Origin: Coraliomargarita algicola
Lineage (GTDB): Bacteria > Verrucomicrobiota > Verrucomicrobiia > Opitutales > Coraliomargaritaceae
Direction: 5' to 3'
DNA: 64,000 nucleotides
NCBI RefSeq assembly: GCF_033878955.1
Contig: NZ_CP138858.1
Location: 3,065,001-3,129,000 of the forward strand
Shown here: piece by piece, positions 17,797-25,392 of the stretch
Layout: the number at the start of each line of letters is the position of its first letter
Numbering within the stretch: position 1 is the stretch's first letter
Made by a program: the position numbers and the translations under genes
The notes under the pieces: model-generated
Seen by the model: the letters and a program-made list of their open reading frames with translations, nothing else
The model's database searches: none
Told to the model about the DNA's origin: nothing

Positions 17797-18544
17797 TCCA
17801 CCATCATTCATCCCAGATCCGCCATCATTCATCCACCATCATTCATCCTTCATCCCCAATCCACCATCATTCATCCCTAATCCGCCATCCCTAAATGGAC
17901 AACCTACTCAGTACATCATCCCCGTCATTTTCGCGGCCATTTATTTCTTTGGAAACTTGCTTTCCAAGAATGGTGACGAGGATGAGGCGGCGCCCGGGGC
18001 GCCTCGGCGCAGTTCCGAGTCGGACCCTGAGGCTGCGGAGCGCCAGCGGCGCATACAGGATGAGATTCGCCGCAAGATCTTAGAGCGTCGTCAAGCCGAG
18101 CAGGGCGGTGCCGGCACATTTGAGCAGTCGCCGGCGCCAAACATGCGGCAGGCAGACTCCGCCGAGGCTGCGCAGCGCGAGGCCGCTGAGCAGCGCCGCC
18201 GGCGAGAGACGGCCGCCCGCCGCTCACAGCCTGAGTCGTATCGTCCCCAGTTTGAGCCCGAGCGTCCGCAGGCGAATCCTTATCAGGACGAAATGCAGGC
18301 TCGCTTGCAGCAAATCGAGGCCACTAAGCGCCAGGCGGAAACGCTCAAGAAGCAAGCCCAAGCCTCTCGTGAAAAGCTATCGCCGCAGGCCGAGCGCCCG
18401 AGCGGGTCCACCTATCGCACCCGCGGCCCCATCCGCAGTCGACTCAAAGACCCCGCCGCCGCGCGTGCCGCCTTTATTTATGGAGAAGTCTTAGGCCCTC
18501 CCGTCAGTCAAAAGAAGAGCCAAAGCGTCCCGGGTCTCGCCTAG
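17771..18544 (+). CDS. Single-pass membrane protein with basic/charged tail, 5' end overwritten by repeats
   Basis: The frame encodes a membrane helix (YIIPVIFAAIYFFGNLLSK) followed by a long hydrophilic Glu/Arg/Gln-rich region with coiled-coil potential (about 18000-18380) and a C-terminal motif RSRLKDPAAARAAFIYGEVLGPP. The first 42 codons read through the right repeat arm (PPSFIPNPPS-type peptide) and are unlikely to be native. No ATG exists in frame; the only standard start is TTG at 17771 inside the preceding gene. The original start was probably lost or replaced when the cassette inserted. I do not recognise the family. Position after floA suggests an envelope role. Confidence 0.6.
   Translation: MLNIYVKSNPPSFIPDPPSFIHHHSSFIPNPPSFIPNPPSLNGQPTQYIIPVIFAAIYFFGNLLSKNGDEDEAAPGAPRRSSESDPEAAERQRRIQDEIRRKILERRQAEQGGAGTFEQSPAPNMRQADSAEAAQREAAEQRRRRETAARRSQPESYRPQFEPERPQANPYQDEMQARLQQIEATKRQAETLKKQAQASREKLSPQAERPSGSTYRTRGPIRSRLKDPAAARAAFIYGEVLGPPVSQKKSQSVPGLA
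17797..17892. repeat. Right arm of AT-rich repeats flanking the four-helix-bundle gene
   Basis: Tandem variants of CCACCATCATTCATC and ATCCGCCATC, the reverse complement of the left arm at 17363-17433, end at the point where a recognisable hydrophobic protein segment of the next gene begins. Confidence 0.85.
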
Positions 18545-18559
18545 GCGATGGTTTTAGGC

Positions 18560-19795
18560 GGTCCAGTGGCCTCGGTTCTTCGAACCGGGGAGAGGCTTCT
18601 TGTGGTATTATTTTGGGGCAGAATCATTAGAGGCAGAATCATTTTTCCTATGGCTGCTGGTCGTGGTCGAGCTGGCTGTGAGCTGACGTAGCGGACGCCG
18701 GTGATTTGAATGGGGGCGCGGCTGAGCTCAAGCGGAGCGGGAGAGATCCTTTCGTGGCCTCGGTTCTTCGAACTGGAGAGGGTGCTGGTTGTGGCATTTT
18801 TCTGCAGAATGATTAGGGAGCAGAATGATTTTTCCCCTGTGGCTGCTGGACGTGGCCGAGCTGGCTGTGAGCTGATGTAGCGGACGCCGGTGATTTGAAT
18901 GGGGGCGCGGCTGAGCTCAAGCGGAGCGGGGGAGATCTTTTCGTGGCCTCGGTTCTCTGAACCGGGGAGGGGCTTCTTGTGGCATTATTTTGGGGCAGAA
19001 TCATTAGACGCAGAATCATTTTTTCCCTGTGGCTGCTGGACGTGGTGGAGTTGGCTGTGCGCTGATGTAGCGGACGTCGGTGATTTGAATGGGGGCGCGG
19101 CTGAGCTCAAGCGGAGCGGGGGAGATCCTTTCGTGGCCTCGGTTCTCTGAACCGGGGAGGGGCTTCTTATGGCATTTTCTGCAGAATGATTATGTAGCAG
19201 AATGATTTTTCCCTGTAGCTGCTGGTCGTGGCCGAGCTGGCTGTGCGCTGATGTAGCGGACGTCGGTGATTTGAATGGGGGCGCGGCTGAGCTCAAGCGG
19301 AGCGGGGGAGGTCTTTTCGTGGCCTCGGTTCTTCGAACTGGGGAGGGTGCTGGTTGTGGCATTTTTCTGCAGAATGATTATGTAGCAGAATCATTTTTCC
19401 CCTGTGGCTGCTGGACGTGGTGGGGCTGGCTGTGCGCTGATGTAGCGGACGCCGGTGATCCGAATGGGAGCGCGGCTGAGATCAAACGGAGCGGGAGAGA
19501 TCTTATAGTGGCCTCGGTTCTTTGAACCGGGGAGAGGCTTCTTGTGGCATTATTTTTGGGCAGAATCATTAGAGGCAGAATCATTTTTCCCCTGTGGCTG
19601 CTGGTCGTGGCCGAGCAGGCTGTGCGCTGATGTAGCGGACGCCGGTGATTTGAATGGGGAGCGGCTGAGCTTAAGCGGAGCGGGGGAGATCTTTTCGTGG
19701 TCTCGGTTCTCTGAACCGGGGAGGGGCTTCTTGTGGCATTATTATTGGGCAGAATCATTAGGGGCAGAATCATTTTCCCTATGGCTGCTTGTGCT
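18560..19795. repeat. Tandem array of about seven 188-bp repeats
   Basis: Units start at the CCTCGGTTCT core near 18570, 18758, 18947, 19137, 19323, 19512 and 19701, a period of 186-190. Each unit holds the CGGTTC/GAACCG hairpin, a direct GCAGAATCATTAGA-GCAGAATCATTTTT pair, TGTGGCTGCTGG, GATGTAGCGGACG and GGCGCGGCTGAGCTCAAGC. Units differ by scattered substitutions. The open frames crossing it repeat the same peptide and are not genes. A second short array lies at 44112-44532. Confidence 0.92.
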
Positions 19796-19927
19796 TTAAC
19801 CTGAAAAGAGAAGTCAGATCTGGGACCATAGAAGAATATCAATGAGTGATGGCCCTTCCTGTCTCGCCAAAATGGCACCTGCCGCGATTTTCGTAATTAA
19901 GTGCTTCACAGTGGCTGGCTTTTGCTA

Positions 19928-19974
19928 TCAGTCCTCAGTCCTCAGTCCTCAGTCCTCAGTCCTCAGTCCTCCTG
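19928..19974. repeat. TCAGTCC heptamer minisatellite
   Basis: About six perfect copies of a 7-base unit sit in the 19796-20155 spacer. The GAATATC...CGCCAAAATGGCA sequence just before (19833-19876) resembles 23221-23256, which lies beside another heptamer array. Nothing else was recognised in this spacer. Confidence 0.85.
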
Positions 19975-20155
19975 TCACTTTGAAGCACGCTCTGGTGGAC
20001 GCATGGCTAATTGAGGGTTGAAACTTTAATCAGCAAGTTTAAGCGTTCTCGAAGTCGTGGTATGCGCTTCGAATGCCCACTGGGCGCTTGCTGTTTGTGC
20101 GAGTCGCCGTCGTTAGCCTTTATACATCAACAAAGCCTACAACTTTATCCAATCC

Positions 20156-21250
20156 GTGTATCTCCGAGTCCATTCGTGCTTCAGTCGAGCCCTAGTTACG
20201 CTAGCGCTTGTGTTTACTTTCACCCGTGCTTCCGGCGCTGCTGAGCCTGAGCCTGCCGAAGCTTCCCCGCCCGCGCCGCCTGCCGCTGTCGCGGCTAGCC
20301 AGTCGCAGTCCGCCTATGCGGCCTCCATTCAGAGGCTCGATTCCATGGACACCACTGGCCTCAGTCCGGACCTTGTGACGGTTCTGACTGGCTACTATCG
20401 CAACAGCTTCACGAGCCAAGAGCACTGGGACTTGGTCGAAAGCATCCGTTTCGACGGCACGCTGCATCTGGAACAGGGCGTCATCCGCTTCACCGCCTTT
20501 AAGAAAAAGCCCGATTATAGTAAGATCGTGTTGTTCCTTCCCAATGACGGGCGCATTGTCATGGCATACGATGGCGCAGACGCTTGGCAACTCCAAGCAT
20601 TCCGACCTGGCGCGGAGCCGATCGATATGCCGGCTGACGAAGCCCTCAACTTTATCCGCGACGCCACCACCGGCGGCCATCTGCTGTATCCATTGGTTGC
20701 GGGGAAAACGATCGAGCTTGTCGGCTCCGCCACCCTCAACGGTCGGCGTCATTACGATTTGCGCACCACCTTGCCCGATGGGCAAACCATCCGCTCGCTG
20801 CTGGATATGGCGAATTATGCCGAGGCCCAGCAGACCACCCTTAATAATGTCAGTGGCCTGACCGAAGTCACCACTCATGGTGATTTTCGCGTGATCGATG
20901 GCATCCGTCTGCCCTTTGTCAGTACCCTAACGGTAGACGGAGAGCACGTGCATGAAACCCGCATCGAGCGGGTGCAAGTCAATCTCGGGGTCATGCCTTG
21001 GATGTTTAGCCGATCTTCCGGGGCCAATGTGCCCGACCCCTTGCCCGCTGTCGCACCCGCGGCGGCCGCCTCGCAATCGCCTCGCCCCCTATACGAGCTT
21101 TCCGCGCCCGACCCGCGCTCGCAGCTCCGCCTCGGAGAGGCTCCCTTCGACCCCTGGTCCACTCAATCCGCCTTTGAGATGGATCCCGCGGACCTCTCTG
21201 AGCAGGAAACCGCCGACATTCTCAACGATTTGAAGGCTGTCGCTAAATAG
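20156..21250 (+). CDS. Secreted LolA-like protein of unknown function
   Basis: Starting at GTG 20156, the 364-residue protein has a signal peptide (ALVTLALVFTFTRASGAAEP), a Pro/Ala linker, and a beta-rich domain from about residue 80 (FDGTLHLEQGVIRFTAFKKKPDYSKIVLFLP, IVMAYDGADAWQL, GRRHYDLRTTLPDG, HGDFRVIDGIRLPFVSTLTVDG). This pattern resembles LolA/LolB-type outer-membrane lipoprotein-sorting folds, which hold lipid moieties in the periplasm. It is not a canonical LolA. No operon partner is close. The fold assignment is tentative. Confidence 0.65.
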   Translation: MYLRVHSCFSRALVTLALVFTFTRASGAAEPEPAEASPPAPPAAVAASQSQSAYAASIQRLDSMDTTGLSPDLVTVLTGYYRNSFTSQEHWDLVESIRFDGTLHLEQGVIRFTAFKKKPDYSKIVLFLPNDGRIVMAYDGADAWQLQAFRPGAEPIDMPADEALNFIRDATTGGHLLYPLVAGKTIELVGSATLNGRRHYDLRTTLPDGQTIRSLLDMANYAEAQQTTLNNVSGLTEVTTHGDFRVIDGIRLPFVSTLTVDGEHVHETRIERVQVNLGVMPWMFSRSSGANVPDPLPAVAPAAAASQSPRPLYELSAPDPRSQLRLGEAPFDPWSTQSAFEMDPADLSEQETADILNDLKAVAK

Positions 21251-21377
21251 AACTTGCCAAATCGCTCCGCACTGTCACATGTATGTTACCATGTTACGTT
21301 TGACCGTTGAGCACTGGATCGAGTCTTTTAGACTTGTGTGACCTGAGTACCCTATCAAATATTAGCCGAACATAGTT

Positions 21378-22373
21378 ATGAAAAAATCTATTAAAACTTT
21401 CTCTCTTATCGCTTCGGCGGCTCTTTTAACTATCACCAGCCTTAGTGCGGTTTCAACCGATCCGGTCGGGTATGTGACGACGACTATTCCTGCGAATAGT
21501 GATGGCTTGCTTTCAACTGCTTTGCATCGGCCAGCTATATTTAGTGGTAGTGTAGCTTCTATTCCAGATTCTGATACGATCGAAGTTAGTAATTCTCCGG
21601 AATTTTTAGCTGATGAGTATGCTGGCGGCGGGAATTTTATTCTTTTTACTAGTGGCGATCGAGAAGGGCTTTGGGCAGTTATTGATTCTAATGATGCTGA
21701 TTCGATTGATTTAACCTTTGTGATTCAAGATCTTGGTGAGGATGTTGAAGATCGTGTTGAGATTGGAGATACTTTTAGTATTATTCCATTTTGGACACCT
21801 GCTACTTTATTGCCTGAGGGAGAAACAGCCGCTGGAACTCAATTGTTAATGTTTTCTCGTAGTCAGCCTGGTATTAACATTTCTGCTGCATTTATTTATA
21901 CCCTTTATGATACTTATGGTTGGTATGCGGGGCCAACGGATGTGAACAATGAGCCAATATATCCTGATGAGTCACTTATTGTGCGCAATGTAAGTGATGA
22001 ACCCTTGAAGTTGGTCCAGGCTGGTAATGTGCCGATGTCTGCTTATCGCACCGTTTTGTCATCGTTAGCTGAGGGGGTTGAGCAGGATATTCGATTGACT
22101 TCTGGTCTTCCATCTGAAGTAGCTATTCGCGACCTTCTTGATCCAGGAACTGCAGGTGCAGGAGATCAAATCTTAATCTTTGACCAGGATCAAGTCGGTC
22201 AAAATAAAAGCGCCGCAATTATTGCTACTTATTATGAGACTTATGGATGGTATAGTGGTCCAACCGAGCGTAATAATTATTTGCTTCAACCAGGGCAAGG
22301 TTTTGTTTATCGGAAAGCCGCTGCCAATAATTTAGATATTGTCGTTACACATTCACCTTCTTATCAACAGTAA
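21378..22373 (+). CDS. TIGR02597-type secreted protein
   Basis: The 331-residue protein has a signal peptide (TFSLIASAALLTITSLSA) followed directly by VSTDPVGYVTTTIPANSD, a signature opening of TIGR02597 proteins found in Verrucomicrobiota. Two similar internal segments, TLYDTYGWYAGPTDVNNEPIY and TYYETYGWYSGPTERNNYLL, suggest a duplicated domain. Function is unknown; these proteins often neighbour PEP-CTERM proteins, as here. Codons are conspicuously A/T-rich (ATT, TTA, GAT, TTT) compared with neighbours, pointing to transfer or to low-expression surface-protein bias. Confidence 0.8.
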   Translation: MKKSIKTFSLIASAALLTITSLSAVSTDPVGYVTTTIPANSDGLLSTALHRPAIFSGSVASIPDSDTIEVSNSPEFLADEYAGGGNFILFTSGDREGLWAVIDSNDADSIDLTFVIQDLGEDVEDRVEIGDTFSIIPFWTPATLLPEGETAAGTQLLMFSRSQPGINISAAFIYTLYDTYGWYAGPTDVNNEPIYPDESLIVRNVSDEPLKLVQAGNVPMSAYRTVLSSLAEGVEQDIRLTSGLPSEVAIRDLLDPGTAGAGDQILIFDQDQVGQNKSAAIIATYYETYGWYSGPTERNNYLLQPGQGFVYRKAAANNLDIVVTHSPSYQQ

Positions 22374-22412
22374 CCTGTGGTAATAAACTAAATCGAGCTG
22401 ATTAAAATTAAC

Positions 22413-23021
22413 ATGAAAAGATTATTAATTGTCGCCGCGCTAACAACTGCCTGTATTTCTTTGCAGGCTACAGTTACCATTAATATTAATTCTACTGGAT
22501 GGGGAGATGCTAGTTCTACTGGTGTCAATGATCTAGCTTGGGGAATAATTGTTGACTCTGATGGTAATAGCGTTGGGGGAGATTTTGGTGGGACTTTTAT
22601 TTCAGATTTGTCCGCTGCTCTCGTTGGTTTTTCTCTGCCTGGGACTGGTACTTTTAATTCGGGAGTAAATATTTTCGATGAGTATTATTTCGTTCAAGGT
22701 CAAGATCTTACAACAAATTCTGGGCCTCCAGCATTTTCAGATGGTTATATGAGTATTGTTGGCGTGAATCTAGATGGTAACGTAAGTGCTGGTGATGACT
22801 ATGGACTGTTGTGGTTTTCCGTTGCAAATGGCACTCTTACCAATTCTGACTTCTTTGGTTTTCAGGACATTGGCTTGCTTCCTGCTGACTCTTCAGTCAT
22901 TTCACCATCAACTACACCAGGCCAAACCTCGAATGCAATCGGCGTTCCCGAGCCTTCCGCTTTCGCGGCAATGGCTGGTTTGATGGCGCTTGGTTTCGTG
23001 ATGGTTCGCCGTCGCGGATAA
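22413..23021 (+). CDS. PEP-CTERM sorting domain protein
   Basis: The 202-residue protein has a signal peptide (LLIVAALTTACISLQA), an extracellular-type Gly/Ser/Asp-rich body, and a C-terminal sorting tag VPEPSAFAAMAGLMALGF plus RRRG. PEP-CTERM proteins are processed by an exosortase and usually reach the surface or extracellular matrix; no exosortase is in this window. It follows the TIGR02597 gene by 39 bases, shares its AT-rich codon use, and ends before a terminator, so the two form one unit. The body matches no family that I recognise. Confidence 0.88.
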   Translation: MKRLLIVAALTTACISLQATVTININSTGWGDASSTGVNDLAWGIIVDSDGNSVGGDFGGTFISDLSAALVGFSLPGTGTFNSGVNIFDEYYFVQGQDLTTNSGPPAFSDGYMSIVGVNLDGNVSAGDDYGLLWFSVANGTLTNSDFFGFQDIGLLPADSSVISPSTTPGQTSNAIGVPEPSAFAAMAGLMALGFVMVRRRG

Positions 23022-23044
23022 GACTCGTCACAATCTTTTATTCT

Positions 23045-23079
23045 AAAAGCCCTCTGGTGTCTGCCAGAGGGCTTTTTGT
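23045..23079 (+). terminator. Rho-independent terminator after the PEP-CTERM gene
   Basis: AAAGCCCTCTGG pairs with CCAGAGGGCTTT, followed by TTTTTG, 24 bases after the stop. It is a strong canonical hairpin. Confidence 0.92.
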
Positions 23080-23085
23080 GTACGC

Positions 23086-23743
23086 TCAGCTAGGGGACGC
23101 ATTCACTTGACTGTGAGGATGATGAAAGGCGGACAGGATCAGAGGACAGAGGACAGAGGACAGAGGACAGAGGACAGAGGATTGAGGGCAGAGGATTGAG
23201 GGCAGAGGGCAGAGGGCAGATAAGAATATCGGCACTTCTTGTGTCGCCGGAATGGCGTGTGCGGTGCTTGTTATCATACCCATTTTCAATAATGTTTGAA
23301 CCTTCGCAAACCACCTCCACCTCAGCACTGACCAAGCAAATGCATTTTAACCTGCCCGTTTCCTGCCTCCTTCGCTCTGCGAGCTACGGCGGACAGGTCG
23401 GTCTCTAGAGTTCGCAGAGGACGCAAAGGAGGCGGATCGAGTTTAGTTAGAGCAAAGTAACCTAGAAACGCTGATAACTATTCGAATAGCCCTTGATTCC
23501 TTTATGAAGCTCTGCGCTCTCAGTGTTCTCAAGCGAAGCGAGCGGTTAAATAGATGTGTCCAAAGGTTTCTCGTAGCCTCGGTTCTTGGAACCAGGGCGA
23601 TGCCCATCGACCCCAAAACTAAGTTTCGAGGCGCCCCTTCAGTCGCGTCGTAGTGTGCACCCGAAGGGCATAAACGAGCACACTACGAGCAGCGCACGCT
23701 TCAGGCTCCGGGTATTCATTCGAGCCGGCTCGCTTGCATCAAA
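23086..23743. other. Gene-free spacer with GGACAGA heptamer array and hairpin repeat
   Basis: 23132-23218 is a minisatellite of GGACAGA/GGATTGA-type heptamers. 23409-23440 has a GTTCGCAGAGGACGCAAAGG repeat. 23577-23632 carries the CGGTTC/GAACC hairpin followed by the same 35-base continuation as 3129-3163. No coding sequence or RNA gene was recognised. Confidence 0.75.
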
Positions 23744-23779
23744 ATGAGTGACAAGGGGGTGATTTTGGTAGAGAGTTTG

Positions 23780-24559
23780 TGCATGGCAGTGGCACTACAT
23801 TCTCTTCGTTTCAAGAATCCGGGGGCGCCGGTTTTAGTGGTTTTGCATGGGCTTTTGGGCTCTTCGCGTAATTGGTCGACGATTGGGCGGACGCTGCAGG
23901 ATCGTTTTGATGTGCACGTGCTGGATCTGCGTAACCACGGCAGCTCGCCTCATTCGGAGGCGATGCGCTGGTCGGAAATGTGTGAGGATCTTCAGGCCTA
24001 TCTGGACTTACATGAGCTTGAGTCGATTGAATTGATGGGACACAGCCTGGGGGGCAAGGTGGCCATGCGCTACGCCTGTGAGCGTCCGGAAGTGGTGGAG
24101 CGTTTGGTGATCGTGGATATCGCCGCGAAGCCCTACCCTCCCTATCATGATAATGAGTTTCGCGCGATGAAACGTATTCCGGTGGCTGAATTGGCTAATC
24201 GTAAGGAGGCGGAAGAGCTCTTGGAGCCGATGGTGCCGGATTGGGCGCTGCGACAATTCCTATTGACGAATTTGGTGCGCGATGAGGCGAGCGGCACTTT
24301 TCGTTGGCAGGTCAATCTTGAGGCCTTACACGCCAGTTTGCCCCATATTCGACAAAACTCTCTATTGGAGACGGATCGCTATGAAGGCCCTGTGCTCTTA
24401 GTGCGTGGGGCCAATTCTGATTTTATCGATGACGACGATGCGAATGAAATGCTGCATTGGTTTCCGCACCTGCATGAGGCGATAGTCTCCAGCGCGGGAC
24501 ACAATGTACACGTTGAAAACCGCAAGGGTTTTCTGGAAGTGCTGGATGCTTGGCTGTAG
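23780..24559 (+). CDS. Alpha/beta-fold hydrolase (YbfF-like esterase)
   Basis: The 259-residue protein has an oxyanion motif VLHGLLGSSRNW, the nucleophile elbow MGHSLGGKVAMRYA, and a C-terminal SAGHNVHVEN carrying the catalytic His, with an acid in the strand before. This arrangement matches small acyl esterases of the YbfF group. I prefer the ATG at 23780 because it places the first strand at the usual distance; an in-frame ATG at 23744 would add 12 residues. No signal peptide is present. It is a single gene. Confidence 0.9.
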   Translation, partial: CMAVALHSLRFKNPGAPVLVVLHGLLGSSRNWSTIGRTLQDRFDVHVLDLRNHGSSPHSEAMRWSEMCEDLQAYLDLHELESIELMGHSLGGKVAMRYACERPEVVERLVIVDIAAKPYPPYHDNEFRAMKRIPVAELANRKEAEELLEPMVPDWALRQFLLTNLVRDEASGTFRWQVNLEALHASLPHIRQNSLLETDRYEGPVLLVRGANSDFIDDDDANEMLHWFPHLHEAIVSSAGHNVHVENRKGFLEVLDAWL

Positions 24560-24860
24560 CGGAGCGACTCACTGAGTCAGTTGTCACAATAGTCTGTGTC
24601 CTGCTGTCTCATTTTTTGGCAGTGATGAGGGCCTGCCTGTGCCTGTGCGTGGTGCTTTGCTATTTGTAAGTTGCTATGTTTACGGGGGTAGCGAATTTTC
24701 GAAGAATTTTGGCACATTTTTTGATAAATCTTGTTCCAATAAGTAACGCAAATGAAGTCACACGAAAATTCGTTCATTCGATTATTTGTTTTGGCTGAGG
24801 GGCAGGCGAGTGGTTCACCTGCTTCAATCTTTGCGTGCGGTTTTAACAGCAAGCTTTCCC

Positions 24861-24907
24861 GCCCTCAGTGCGCCCGGACTTTCGGTGCGTGCTGAGGGCT
24901 TTTTATT
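24861..24907 (+). promoter_or_regulatory. Terminator-like hairpin in the groES leader
   Basis: GCCCTCAG (24861-24868) pairs with CTGAGGGC (24892-24899), with further inner pairing, followed by TTTTTATT. It ends 27 bases before the groES ATG, so either it ends a transcript from upstream or it acts as an attenuator. No CIRCE/HrcA site was found. The rest of 24560-24933 is AT-rich and gene-free. Confidence 0.6.
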
Positions 24908-24933
24908 AACCGATAACAAAGGATACATATACT

Positions 24934-25245
24934 ATGGCTATAGCTACGAAATCATCGATCAAGATCACGCCGCTGGGAGATCGCGTTCTTGTGAAACGCA
25001 TCGAAGCGGCCGAACAAATTAAAGGTGGGATCTACATTCCGGAAACCGCCAAGGAAAAATCGCAGGAGGCTGAAGTCGTCGCTCTCGGCTCTGGTAAACG
25101 CCTGGAGGATGGCAAGGTGCAGGCCTTTGAAGTGAAGGCGGGCGACCGTGTGCTCATCTCCAAATACGGTGGCACCGAGCTCGAGCGCGACGGTGAGCAA
25201 TACGTGCTCCTCTCCGAAGACGACATTCTCGGGATCTTAGAATAA
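24934..25245 (+). CDS. groES: Co-chaperonin GroES
   Basis: GroES caps the GroEL chamber. The 103 residues show ITPLGDRVLVKRIEA, the mobile loop EQIKGGIYIPETAKEKSQEAEVV in slightly modified form, KAGDRVLISKYGGTEL and the C-terminal YVLLSEDDILGILE. The N-terminus is a few residues longer than usual. AAAGGA before the ATG is a fair ribosome binding site. groEL follows after 147 bases containing a repeat. Confidence 0.97.
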   Translation: MAIATKSSIKITPLGDRVLVKRIEAAEQIKGGIYIPETAKEKSQEAEVVALGSGKRLEDGKVQAFEVKAGDRVLISKYGGTELERDGEQYVLLSEDDILGILE

Positions 25246-25254
25246 TCATTAACA

Positions 25255-25362
25255 CGTAGCGATGCGACGCCAGTCGTGTCGACGTAGGGTAAGCTTTCGC
25301 CTCCGAGAGGATGCAATCAGCCCTCCGTCGACCTCGCTGGCGCGAGGTCGCTACAATGCACA
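25255..25362. repeat. Dispersed inverted repeat between groES and groEL
   Basis: GTCGACGTAGGG (near 25278) and CCCTCCGTCGAC (near 25321) form an imperfect inverted repeat. The start, GTAGCGATGCGACGCCAGTC, recurs at 13887-13906. The operon is thus split by a mobile-looking repeat without loss of gene order. Confidence 0.65.
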
Positions 25363-25392
25363 ATCTAAACAATATTCAGAAAGGAATCACAC

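Noticed and set aside
18560..19795. Possible CRISPR array
   Set aside because: Units are contiguous 188-bp repeats with no unique spacers of constant length, and no cas genes are nearby.
23086..23335. Cys/Pro/Leu-rich open frames over the heptamer array
   Set aside because: Their sequence is simply the translated GGACAGA repeat on the minus strand.
24560..24933. HrcA/CIRCE operator before groES
   Set aside because: No TTAGCACTC-N9-GAGTGCTAA or close variant was found in the leader.
24786..25022. 78-codon open frame before groES
   Set aside because: It runs through the hairpin and into groES in another frame and has no protein-like features.
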